Below, one piece after another: positions 27,801 through 34,769 of a stretch of DNA of 62,860 nucleotides. A program made the position numbers and the translations under genes. The notes below the pieces were generated by a model that did no database searches, was not told the origin of the DNA, and saw only the letters and a list, made by a program, of their open reading frames with translations. The stretch lies in NCBI GenBank assembly GCA_958410215.1, contig CATYOF010000015.1:1-62860 (forward strand). Reading direction: 5' to 3'. The stretch's first letter is position 1; each line of letters starts with the position of its first letter. The DNA is from an uncultured Cryptobacterium sp. GTDB taxonomy: Bacteria; Actinomycetota; Coriobacteriia; Coriobacteriales; Eggerthellaceae.

Positions 27801-28137
27801 ATCCACTACCGACTCCGTTTCCACCACCAATTATGCTCCTGCTGTACTTTTCATGCAGGCATCCAAAGAAATACTTGAAAGCGAGAATATTGAATTAGGG
27901 AACGATGCACGCATTGACATCTATCGAAACTTAGAATTACACGACGAAGATAAGGATTCGGTTGTACAAACAACCGTTCAACACCCCATTGATTCGCCCA
28001 ACAACCCCGTAGAAAAATTGTTGGCAAAACTTCCCAAAACAGGAGATGCTGCGTTTGGCCTTACCGCGTTGCTAACAGCAGTCGGAGCGGTAGCAGCAGC
28101 ATTGCTCATCTTCCTTCGCAAAAGACACAAACAATGA
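24832..28137 (+). CDS. LPXTG-anchored surface protein with SpaA/Cna-like repeats
   Basis: A 1101-residue cell-wall protein. A signal peptide occupies about 1-47 (basic start, then ALALLTFTLASLGIWLFAC, cleavage near TYADT). An InlB/Listeria-Bacteroides-type repeat lies near 140-215 (VPKGSSFED, then HTFIRWVN, then TIYALF). A Cys-containing region follows (GRCYIGATWS, CSGTGKC). At least three SpaA/Cna-B-like domains come next (about 342-425, 435-570 and 585-720; PVGTYTIKEEQAPAGF, PLGTVEIKEIKAPQGY and YDTYTIEELP are their E-box-like ends). The C-terminus has LPKTGD (about 1067), a hydrophobic helix and RKRHKQ, the sortase signal. It is likely an adhesin or pilin-like backbone. No sortase gene is in the window. 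Confidence 0.9.
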   Translation: MVNKKSLTNSPESKHLRPRFKYALALLTFTLASLGIWLFACPQTTYADTENDLITITISVEGFQESVPTLVEGSDFTAGQPVKADPRFMVDGEGNQILASLIEEKESEGYKLVWETTDGAPFDWFATPITQSITVVGGFEKADYSVRVSFNDEKTQDIEVSVPKGSSFEDAYGGVPETPTKQGHTFIRWVNSNDNSTFDFSAPVEASTTIYALFSISEPDQVVTVDADVDVPETATGRCYIGATWSVHPAKFSVSGFTGELEGCSGTGKCSLPSAAAPSYTWADYKATLADVDISAGIVTYDVTITPPGAASPDGPRNSLGLIGYQTVYFEAKVQKNFGGYIELSKVSENASLSEENATYSLKDAVFGVYDKHGNRVAQLKTDEHGNTGRSPLLPVGTYTIKEEQAPAGFASTTNKSVPVHSGSVTQSTISNIPQSSLVDLVLQKLDTETNAAYPLGSATLGEAQFQVSYYDHYLTVPAMVKSALNAFAQNKEGQSTLSSIPQSWGSPQRSWIFKTDANGKLHFSKDYLVEGDAFYYDHEGSIVLPLGTVEIKEIKAPQGYLLNEQSFVVSLNENGNEPHIESWQTLSVSEQVKRGDVSFTKVREGSMDRLANIPFCITSKTTGESHVLVTDENGMASTESSWAPHSQNTNKGSSADDGIWFGADTSGNTTPVNDSLGALPYDTYTIEELPCSANEGMLPVAFEVTISRDKVTLDMGTLDNKPYTPEISGEVDKRQTLFESNGLFTYTIDYRSTSPTWADEFTTADMLTCSKENQAHLRALATPVSVGDYDEKMNVWYQTNKDTEPASEPSSESNPETYQEGENTQNTTEDSHNSESVQESDAQSANACSTNPYNPDNPHNERKYDFEGWHLWEQNLSTTKSSLLFVDDLHLAEGEYITAVAFEHGRVEERFGTLSQSDEQWDRRDRYENGDTIENAFDSSQMSSWDSQSCAKVLNELNGEESNRATTGTQTFGNDHLSAADQTADTNHASTTDSVSTTNYAPAVLFMQASKEILESENIELGNDARIDIYRNLELHDEDKDSVVQTTVQHPIDSPNNPVEKLLAKLPKTGDAAFGLTALLTAVGAVAAALLIFLRKRHKQ

Positions 28138-28187
28138 AGTAAGCGTTATAAAAGATCAAATGTTCATCGTTCAGATTGGCACGTTAA

Positions 28188-28481
28188 CTAACCCGCAATG
28201 CCTCTTTTAACGCTACGACGCTTTCTTTTGGGAGGTTCAACAGGTTCGCGAAAATCAAGCATAAGTTGCTCTGTTGCACCTCCCTTTTCGCTTTCCGTAA
28301 CCTTTTCTATATCTTTGATATTCCAAGAAAGCGCTTCCGACCCGTGGAGTTCAAGCATTCTATAGCGAGCATCCTGTAAATTCTGTTTAGAACCAGCTCT
28401 GTGATCACTTTCGAATTCGATAACACTAGATTTAGGTACTGCGCCCTTAGGAGAAACAATTGTTGCGCGATAACGAGTCAT
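28188..28481 (-). CDS. Small basic protein, unknown function
   Basis: A 97-residue soluble protein that starts MTRYRATIVSPKG, contains an acidic middle (IKDIEKVTESEKGG) and ends in a strongly basic tail (EPPKRKRRSVKRGIAG). The ATG at 28479-28481 follows GGAAGA; an in-frame ATG six codons earlier has no good site. I do not recognise the family. The basic tail could bind nucleic acid, but this is only charge-based. It converges with the surface protein gene and is divergent from the 28801 operon. Confidence 0.55.
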   Translation of the reverse strand: MTRYRATIVSPKGAVPKSSVIEFESDHRAGSKQNLQDARYRMLELHGSEALSWNIKDIEKVTESEKGGATEQLMLDFREPVEPPKRKRRSVKRGIAG

Positions 28482-28774
28482 ACATCTTCCTTGAAACAAT
28501 CAGCTAAAACTCAAAGCATTCTACCTAGTAAGGTTACCGTAAAACAGGCAGGTGGCAGCTGCCTCATGAAAAAATTTGGAAGAATACTATAGCAAACAAA
28601 ACTCTCAAATTCTGTTAACCCTGTGCAGGCAAAATGGTTTCCCTGTGGATGATTGCCACATCCCGATGCGAACATAAGACAATAGAATTTATTGTTTTTA
28701 AGCACTATGGTTACGGTTGCCTTCCACGCCGTAGCTTTATAAGAGGTTTTCTTCTTATCAAAAGTGCATACATC

Positions 28775-28790
28775 TACGTAACGTTACGTA
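28775..28790. promoter_or_regulatory. Perfect 16-bp palindrome at the start of the split dehydratase operon
   Basis: TACGTAACGTTACGTA is a perfect, spacer-less palindrome ending one base before the AGGAG ribosome site of the gene at 28801. At that position a bound repressor would block the promoter or early elongation. The rest of the 319-bp gap (28482-28774) shows AT-rich sequence and no gene or convincing hairpin. Confidence 0.55.
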
Positions 28791-28800
28791 CAGGAGTTTT

Positions 28801-29805
28801 ATGAGCCCACTAGAATTGCTTCCTAAACAGGATTTTGGCGACATTCGAACCGTCGGCATACCTCAAGCATTGCTTTATTATCGCTATCACGTTTTATGGC
28901 AAACCTTTTTTGAATCCTTAGGTTGTACCGTCGTTATAAGCAATCCCTCCGACCGCGCATTGCTCGAACGGGGAGAAGCACTTTCAATTGACGAATGCTG
29001 TCTTGCTTCAAAACTGTATTTGGGACACGCAGAAAGTCTTTTAGATTCCTGCGATGCCCTTTTTGTACCAAGCATCGACAACCTTGGCCTTCATAAAGGC
29101 TTCTGCACCAAATTTCAAGCACTGCCCGATTTGGTAACGAACACCTTCGCCTCAAAGAAGGTTCGCATCATCTCCTGCGAAATAGACAAAGAAGATACCG
29201 GCATTAGCGCTGAAGAAGCGTATGTTTCTATAGCAAATCGCTTTGGGTTAACTAAAAAACAAGGAAAAGCCGCTTATCTTGATGCCTTGCATGCCCAAAA
29301 AAAGCACGATGAACAGCTTGCACAAGCACAAGCAAAATTACTTAAGGCCGCAGAAAAACTTTCCGCTGAACAGCGCCCCTTACGTATATTAGTAGCAGCT
29401 CATCCTTACGTCATTCATGACCCCTACATTGGCGGTCCTATTACCAGCATGCTTGAAAATCTAGAAGTATGCACTCTTTATTCCGATAGGTTCGATCGTA
29501 AGCTTGCCCTCGAAAAAAGCTACGACTTTTCTGAAACTATGCCCTGGATTGTTAATCGTGAAATTATCGGAACCATTCTGCATTTATACAACCACATAGA
29601 CGGCCTTATTCTGGTAAGTGCCTTCCCTTGCGGACCCGACTCTATGACAAACGATGCTCTAATCCGCTGCATTAAAGGAAAGCCTATTTTGTCTTTAACG
29701 GTCGATGCACAAAGTGGCACGGCAGGCCTTGAGACCAGGATTGAAAGCTTTATTGATATTTTGCGTTACCAAAAAAGAGGAGGATACCTTCGTGATGAGC
29801 GATAA
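28801..29805 (+). CDS. 2-hydroxyacyl-CoA dehydratase-like subunit (DUF2229/HgdB-like)
   Basis: A 334-residue soluble protein, first of a three-gene operon. It begins with TVGIPQALLYYRY, as in the DUF2229 segment of the giant protein at 16845 (IGLPRVLFYWDT). Candidate cluster or active-site cysteines are DECCLASK (about 61-68), GFCTKF (about 101) and AFPCGPDSM (about 279-287). The end (GTAGLETRIESFIDIL) is the usual C-terminal pattern of HgdB-family domains. It probably pairs with the next gene product to form the cluster-bearing dehydratase-like component. The ATG follows AGGAG. It overlaps the next gene by 11 bases. The substrate is unknown. Confidence 0.82.
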   Translation: MSPLELLPKQDFGDIRTVGIPQALLYYRYHVLWQTFFESLGCTVVISNPSDRALLERGEALSIDECCLASKLYLGHAESLLDSCDALFVPSIDNLGLHKGFCTKFQALPDLVTNTFASKKVRIISCEIDKEDTGISAEEAYVSIANRFGLTKKQGKAAYLDALHAQKKHDEQLAQAQAKLLKAAEKLSAEQRPLRILVAAHPYVIHDPYIGGPITSMLENLEVCTLYSDRFDRKLALEKSYDFSETMPWIVNREIIGTILHLYNHIDGLILVSAFPCGPDSMTNDALIRCIKGKPILSLTVDAQSGTAGLETRIESFIDILRYQKRGGYLRDER

Positions 29806-31066
29806 AAACCCTTCCAACCGCATTGCCGAAGTAACCACCCCTTTAAAGCAGCGTGTTACCGAAATTAAAACCCCCATCAACCGCGTCGCAGACACGCTCA
29901 AACGCCGCTATTCGGAAGATGCCCCTTCGGGTATTTTTATGAACCCCGGCAAACCTGAAGCCTTGCGTCCTAAGAAGAAAAAGAAGCGCAAGAAAGACCG
30001 TCATGCTCGTACTAAGGTTGCCTTCATGCGTTATACCTACTACGACATTGCCTTTCGCTTCTTTGTCGAAGAAGTGCTTGATGCCGATTTTATTGCCCTG
30101 CCCGAAGCTACTCGTAAAACGCTTGAATTAGGCACCCTTAACAGCACCGACTATGTGTGCGCTCCCTTCAAACATATTCTTGGTGACTATATTGAAGCCC
30201 TCGATATGGGTGCCGACGTTTTAGTACAACTTACGGGCCCCTGCCGTTTGGGATACTATGGCGAACTGCAAGAATCCATTTTGCGCGATATGGGTTACGA
30301 ATTTGAAATGCTCAACTTCGCTACCGTAAGCGGCAAACCCTTACAGGAATATCTTTCTATCTGCCAAAAGAAAGTAAACCCCGACCTTTCCATATCAAAG
30401 GGAGTTAAAAACTTTTTGGTGGTATTGAAAATGATCGAAGCGCTTGATAGCTATAACGATCGCTATCTTGAGCTTGCAGGTTTTGAAAAAGAACCTGGAT
30501 CGTTCAAGCGCGCTCAAAAAGATTTCTTCGCCGAAATGAATACCGTAAGCGGCGCTGCCCAACTTGCTCAAGTATATCGTCGTCATCTTCGAATCCTGGA
30601 AGATCTTCCTATCGAAAAACCTGTTGATCCAATTCGCGTAGGGCTTATTGGCGAATTCTTTACCGGAGTAGATCCTCGTTCTAACCTGTTTATTGAAGAT
30701 AAGCTCAGTGCTATGGGTGTTTCTCTTGCCCGTACCGTAAATCTTACGAATCGCATCCTTCGCTATAACGAAGAAAATCTTCGCCGCAGCGTTTCGGATT
30801 ACGTATCGTTTGACATGGGCCCAACCTCCACCCTGTCAATTGCCGCTGCCAAACAATATGCCGAAGAAGGATTCGATGGCATTATTCACCTAAAATCATC
30901 AGGCTGCACCCCTGAAATTGACTGCATGCCTGTTCTTCAGCGGCTCAGCAGTGACTACCACATTCCTATTCTGTATTTAAGCTACGATTCACAAACAAGC
31001 GACACGGGTCTGGACACCCGTCTTGAAGCGTTTTACGACATGATTGCAATGAGAAAGGCTCGCTAA
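29795..31066 (+). CDS. 2-hydroxyacyl-CoA dehydratase-like subunit with basic N-terminus
   Basis: A 423-residue soluble protein, second gene of the operon. From about residue 70 it aligns with the last ~400 residues of the giant protein: KVAFMRYTYYDIAFRF, DYVCAPFKH (about 120), LTGPCRLGYYGE (about 150), GLIGEFFTGVDPRSN (about 285) and SSGCTPEIDCMP (about 370). The cysteines are candidates for iron-sulfur ligation. Residues about 53-72 are unusually basic (RPKKKKKRKKDRHAR), which is not typical of the family. I chose the ATG at 29795 (or the GTG one codon earlier) after AGGAGG; a longer frame exists but lies inside the previous gene. Its stop codon overlaps the next start (TAATG). Confidence 0.82.
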   Translation: MSDKNPSNRIAEVTTPLKQRVTEIKTPINRVADTLKRRYSEDAPSGIFMNPGKPEALRPKKKKKRKKDRHARTKVAFMRYTYYDIAFRFFVEEVLDADFIALPEATRKTLELGTLNSTDYVCAPFKHILGDYIEALDMGADVLVQLTGPCRLGYYGELQESILRDMGYEFEMLNFATVSGKPLQEYLSICQKKVNPDLSISKGVKNFLVVLKMIEALDSYNDRYLELAGFEKEPGSFKRAQKDFFAEMNTVSGAAQLAQVYRRHLRILEDLPIEKPVDPIRVGLIGEFFTGVDPRSNLFIEDKLSAMGVSLARTVNLTNRILRYNEENLRRSVSDYVSFDMGPTSTLSIAAAKQYAEEGFDGIIHLKSSGCTPEIDCMPVLQRLSSDYHIPILYLSYDSQTSDTGLDTRLEAFYDMIAMRKAR

Positions 31067-32028
31067 TGATCCCTGCATTTCTTGGAATAGACACTGGATC
31101 CATTTCAACCAAAGGTGTCATCATCAATGAAGAAGGCACTATTATCGCTCGGTCCTATCTTTGGACCGAAGGTAATCCTACCGATGCCGCAAAACGCGTG
31201 GTTGATGATTTATCCAGCCAGATTAATCACGACGAAATTGAAGTGGTCGCAGTTGGCACCACGGGAAGTGCCCGCCGTTTGGTCGGCGCTATTTTAAATG
31301 CCACGGTGGTTAAAAACGAAATTACCGCCCATGCGGTAGGCACCACTCATCTTCATCCCGATGTGCGCACCATTTTAGAAATTGGTGGACAGGATTCAAA
31401 AATTATCTGCGTAGAAAATGGCATCGCCACCGACTATGCCATGAATACCTTGTGCGCCGCCGGAACGGGATCATTTCTTTCTAGTCAGGCACATCGCTTA
31501 GGTGTTGAAGTGGAAGATTTTGGCCCTATTGCCCTTACCTCAAAACATCCCGCCAACATCGCCGCACGTTGCACGGTATTTGCCGAAAGTGACTTGGTAC
31601 ACAAAATCCAGGTTGGCTATGCCCGCGAAGATGTAATAGCCGGACTTTGCAAAGCGGTTGCTACCAACTATCTCAATAATGTCGGAAAAGGAAAGCGCAT
31701 CATAGCGCCTATTGTGTTCCAGGGCGGCGTAAGCAAAAACGTAGGCGTGGTGCACTTCTTCGAAGAAACCCTGGGTCAGAAAGTTCTGGTAGACCCCGAT
31801 GGACACTTAATGGGAGCCTTTGGTGCAGCACTTCTTGCTGCTGATGCACCTCAAGCAAAGCGCAAACCGTTTTCCTTTGACATCGACGACATTGATTTCA
31901 CTACTCGTGAAGTGGTATGCCAAAAGTGCGCCAATCACTGCGAAATTGTATGCGTCTATCGCGATGATGAACTTATTGATGCATGGGGCAACCGTTGTGA
32001 TAAGGGAGCCATTCGTCCACATAAATAA
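31066..32028 (+). CDS. BadF/HgdC-type activase ATPase of the split dehydratase-like operon
   Basis: A 320-residue ASKHA ATPase, third gene of the operon, overlapping the previous stop by one base. GIDTGSISTKG (about 6-16) is phosphate loop 1, GGQDSK (about 106) the second, and CAAGTGSF (about 127) carries the Cys that in HgdC-type dimers binds the shared [4Fe-4S] cluster. GGVSKN (about 223) is the adenosine loop. Instead of ending there, it carries a Cys-rich knot (CQKCANHC, then GNRCDKG) equivalent to that in the giant protein. It likely drives electron transfer into the two upstream subunits with ATP. Confidence 0.88.
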   Translation: MIPAFLGIDTGSISTKGVIINEEGTIIARSYLWTEGNPTDAAKRVVDDLSSQINHDEIEVVAVGTTGSARRLVGAILNATVVKNEITAHAVGTTHLHPDVRTILEIGGQDSKIICVENGIATDYAMNTLCAAGTGSFLSSQAHRLGVEVEDFGPIALTSKHPANIAARCTVFAESDLVHKIQVGYAREDVIAGLCKAVATNYLNNVGKGKRIIAPIVFQGGVSKNVGVVHFFEETLGQKVLVDPDGHLMGAFGAALLAADAPQAKRKPFSFDIDDIDFTTREVVCQKCANHCEIVCVYRDDELIDAWGNRCDKGAIRPHK

Positions 32029-32123
32029 ACATGAACGCGTTAGGTTGTTGCAATTATGTGAAGTTACAATCTAGGCATTTGAATCTGAATTTATTGCTCT
32101 TTATTATTACTAATGAAACAGAC

Positions 32124-32155
32124 AGGGCATCTCACCTATGAGATGCCCTCTTTTT
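32124..32155 (+). terminator. Intrinsic terminator of the split dehydratase-like operon
   Basis: AGGGCATCTCA and TGAGATGCCCT form a perfect 11-bp stem with a 4-nt loop, followed by CTTTTT. It lies about 95 bases after the activase stop. Confidence 0.9.
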
Positions 32156-32168
32156 GCGCTGAAATTAT

Positions 32169-32194
32169 TTTACACACAGTGTAAATTTAAACAC
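32169..32194. promoter_or_regulatory. Operator candidate upstream of the DHA2-CBS exporter
   Basis: TTTACAC-aca-GTGTAAA (32169-32185) is a perfect 7-bp inverted repeat. Its right half continues as GTGTAAATTTAAACAC (32179-32194), nearly identical to GTTTAAATTAAACAC at 16759-16773 before the fused dehydratase gene. The site ends 20 bases before the exporter start. Confidence 0.55.
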
Positions 32195-32214
32195 CAATCG
32201 GAAGGAGTACCTTT

Positions 32215-34164
32215 ATGGGGTTAACCCGCAAACAGGTAATTATTGTAGTCATCTTGCTTGCTGGCACCTTACTTGCCGTGTTAAACCAAACGTTGCTTTC
32301 TCCTGCGCTGCCTGCCATTATGGCCGACACTCACGTAGACGCAACAACGGTTCAATGGCTAACCTCTGCCTATTCGCTTGTTGAAGCAGTGGTTATTCCA
32401 CTTTCTGCCTACCTTATTGGCCGCTTCCCCACCAAAAAGCTGTTCATTTTCGGAATGACCATTTTTGGCATAGGCTCTTTGCTGGCCGCTATTGCGCCGT
32501 TCTTCGCCGTTTTACTTATTGGTCGTATGTGCCAAGCAGTAGCAACGGGTATTGCCATGCCTATGGTATTCACGGTTATTCTGCTTATTTTCCCTCGCGA
32601 AAAACGCGGTTCAGCTATGGGCATTGTTTCTTTGGCAATTGGTTTTGCTCCTGCTGTTGGTCCTTCAGTTTCAGGTCTTTTGGTTGATAGCGTTGGTTGG
32701 CGCGCCTTGTTCTTGCTGGTGTGTGCTCTCGCGGTTGTTATTGTGCTGTGCGCCGTATTTTTCCTTGAAAGCTATGGCGAATTCGAGCCGACATCTTTCG
32801 ACAAGCCTTCAGTTGCACTGTGCTCTTTAGGCCTTTTGAGCTTGCTCTATGGTCTTTCCTCTATTACCTCAGCTGAAGCAGTTGCCCTGCCGATTGCCCT
32901 TATTATCCTGGGTGCTATTCTTCTTACCTTCTTTATACGCAGACAGCTTAAGCTTGATATTCCCCTGCTTAAGGTAAGCATTTTACGCACGCGCAATTAT
33001 GCCATTACCGTAGCAGTAGTTGCCGGCCTTCAGGCAGCGCTGGTTGGCACTGGCGTACTATTGCCTATTTACCTACAAAACCTGCTTGGCATTTCCGCTC
33101 TTGAAACTGGTATTGTCATGCTTCCTGGTGCCGTAATTGGCGCAATATTAGGTTACTTTGCAGGTCGTTGGTTTGATAAATTTGGCCCTCGTAAGGTAAT
33201 TATCCCCTGCGCTTTTATTCTTCTTTTAGGTGGTTGCGGCTTAATTGCCTTTTCGCTCGACACCCCCATCCCCTTCATTGTTGCGGTGTACACCTGCCTT
33301 TCCGTAGGCATTACGGGCACCATTACTCCTATCAATACGTGGGGTATCAATTCGCTCGACAATTCCGTAATCCAGCACGCAAACGCTCTTTCCAACACCT
33401 TGAACCAGGTAGGCGCTTCATTGGGCACCGCTATTTTGGTATCTCTGTCTGCCACTTCAACCTTTTTGTTCCCTGAAATGCCAAGCATGGAACAAACCAT
33501 GATGGGTGACAGAATTGCCTTCTGCTTTACCGCAGCGCTTATGATTATCATCTTTGTGGTAATCGCAATTGCAGTACGTGATAACCGCAAACCTGCTTTT
33601 GCCAGCTCCGTGGAAGCAGTACGCATGCCAACCAAGGCAAACGACCATATTGCTGTTGACCTTGCTATGAATAAAGAGCCTTACTTTGTGCACGACACAG
33701 ACACCATTCGCGAAGTTGCCCAAATTTTGGCGGCAAACAAAACATCGGGTGTTCCTGTGGTGGATACCGATAAAAAGGTGGTCGGATTCATTTCCGATGG
33801 CGACATTATGAAATACATCGGCCGAAGCGATGGAAGTGTTCTGGATGCAACTCGTATGCTCTATCGAATTCCTGACACGGAAAACTTCATGCAGCGTGTA
33901 GCCGATTTGATTGACTTAAATGTTATGCGCATTGCAACCAAGGGCGCCATCTCTGTTCCGAGTGGGTCTTCCCTAGACGATGCCTGTCGTCTTTTAGCTG
34001 AAAAACGCATCAAGAAAATACCTGTTGTTGATGCGCAGGGTTGTCTGGTGGGATCACTTTCGCGATCCGATATTATTCGCTCCACTATGGCAAACTTAGC
34101 TTCTATCGAATCACTTGTTGCAGCAGATAAGGAAGAGAAGGAGAAAGCCAAGATGAAGGTCTAG
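32215..34164 (+). CDS. DHA2-type (14-helix) MFS exporter with C-terminal CBS pair
   Basis: A 649-residue protein. Residues 1 to about 460 are a 14-helix DHA2/EmrB-QacA exporter: NQTLLSPALPAIM in helix 1, AYLIGRFPTKK in motif A, RMCQAVATGIAMPM, and the motif-C-like GFAPAVGPSVSGLLVD. This family exports drugs or metabolites with protons. After a short basic linker, two CBS domains follow (about 480-540, TSGVPVVDTDKKVVGFISDGDI; and about 560-625, IKKIPVVDAQGCLVGSLSRSDI). CBS pairs bind adenosine nucleotides and often gate transport. The ATG follows GGAAGGAG. The shared operator motif suggests common control with the fused dehydratase gene. Confidence 0.88.
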   Translation: MGLTRKQVIIVVILLAGTLLAVLNQTLLSPALPAIMADTHVDATTVQWLTSAYSLVEAVVIPLSAYLIGRFPTKKLFIFGMTIFGIGSLLAAIAPFFAVLLIGRMCQAVATGIAMPMVFTVILLIFPREKRGSAMGIVSLAIGFAPAVGPSVSGLLVDSVGWRALFLLVCALAVVIVLCAVFFLESYGEFEPTSFDKPSVALCSLGLLSLLYGLSSITSAEAVALPIALIILGAILLTFFIRRQLKLDIPLLKVSILRTRNYAITVAVVAGLQAALVGTGVLLPIYLQNLLGISALETGIVMLPGAVIGAILGYFAGRWFDKFGPRKVIIPCAFILLLGGCGLIAFSLDTPIPFIVAVYTCLSVGITGTITPINTWGINSLDNSVIQHANALSNTLNQVGASLGTAILVSLSATSTFLFPEMPSMEQTMMGDRIAFCFTAALMIIIFVVIAIAVRDNRKPAFASSVEAVRMPTKANDHIAVDLAMNKEPYFVHDTDTIREVAQILAANKTSGVPVVDTDKKVVGFISDGDIMKYIGRSDGSVLDATRMLYRIPDTENFMQRVADLIDLNVMRIATKGAISVPSGSSLDDACRLLAEKRIKKIPVVDAQGCLVGSLSRSDIIRSTMANLASIESLVAADKEEKEKAKMKV

Positions 34165-34205
34165 GTCAGTGGACCCCCGCCTTCTTTCCTATAATCTGAC
34201 AGTCA

Positions 34206-34380
34206 ACTTATGCAGGCCGCTTATGCGCCCACCTACGCAGCCTGCTTATGCGGGCCGCTTATGCGCCCACTTCGCGCAACTCACTTTGTAGCCCGCCCAC
34301 GCAGGCCACTCCACCTATACAGCTCACTTATGCAGCCTGCCTACGCGCAGCCCGCTTATTCGACCCATTTATGTCATCCA
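34206..34380. repeat. Degenerate ~13-bp tandem repeat array
   Basis: About 12-13 loose units of the form TTATGCAGCCCGC run through this stretch, GC-richer than its surroundings. A higher-order copy is visible: about 34206-34243 and 34244-34281 share GGCCGCTTATGCGCCCAC exactly. Open frames over it are only by-products of the repeat and have no ribosome site. It is the first part of a 605-bp gene-free gap between convergent genes. Confidence 0.6.
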
Positions 34381-34382
34381 GA

Positions 34383-34420
34383 CTCCCTTCTAGAAACCGA
34401 ATTCGGTTTCTAGAAGGGAG
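34383..34420. repeat. 38-bp perfect palindrome without spacer
   Basis: The two 19-nt halves (34383-34401 and 34402-34420) are exact reverse complements with GAATTC at the centre, so it can form a 17-bp stem with a 4-nt loop in RNA or a cruciform in DNA. A weak T run follows (ATTTTGG). It may act as a bidirectional terminator for the exporter and the permease gene that converge here. Confidence 0.8.
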
Positions 34421-34476
34421 ATTTTGGCAAATTCGGCCCTTATCGGGCAACAAAACAGAACCTCAACACCAAAAGC

Positions 34477-34520
34477 AAAAGCTGTTACCGGTGCACTATG
34501 ACACCAGTAACAGCTTTTTT
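34477..34520 (+). terminator. Strong hairpin with T run
   Basis: AAAAGCTGTTAC-c-GGTG pairs with CACC-a-GTAACAGCTTTT, a 16-bp stem with one mismatch and an 8-nt loop, ending in TTTTTT. The flanking A run makes it usable from both strands. Confidence 0.8.
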
Positions 34521-34570
34521 GACACCATCCAGTAAAACTCTTAATCGATCAACGTGCCTGCAGATTATCT

Positions 34571-34614
34571 GGCCCTTATCGGGCTACACAAACCGCCCGA
34601 TAAGGGCCGTTTTT
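34571..34614 (+). terminator. GC-rich hairpin with T run
   Basis: GGCCCTTATCGGGC and GCCCGATAAGGGCC form a perfect 14-bp stem with a 10-nt loop, followed by GTTTTT. It lies in the same gap as two other hairpins; its left arm duplicates 34435-34448. Confidence 0.75.
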
Positions 34615-34769
34615 GCCAAAAATGAGCCGTTGAACGTACACTTTTGTTTTTTGCTGCTTAAAACCTCCTATACGCCCCCTTTTTACAACTTTTTCCTTTG
34701 CCTGTTCTTACCCTATTCGACAACCTTTACCGCTACCGCCCCTTTGTCGAAAACAGACACCGCACTTTA

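Larger units (their letters stand above)
34421..34623. repeat. Long inverted repeat enclosing two terminators
   Basis: ATTTTGGCAAA and CGGCCCTTATCGGGC (34421-34448) pair with the reverse complement at 34595-34623, apart from small differences in the joining bases. A third copy of GGCCCTTATCGGGC is direct, at 34571-34584. The enclosed DNA has one separate strong hairpin. The remaining part of the gap (34624-34769) shows pyrimidine-rich sequence and no gene. Confidence 0.7.

Noticed and set aside
32031..32141. A 36-codon frame before the operon terminator, rich in Leu
   Set aside because: No ribosome site, and its end lies in the terminator stem; more likely chance than a leader peptide.
34248..34535. 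An open frame across the minisatellite and palindrome
   Set aside because: It follows from the repeat composition, runs through strong hairpins and lacks a ribosome site.
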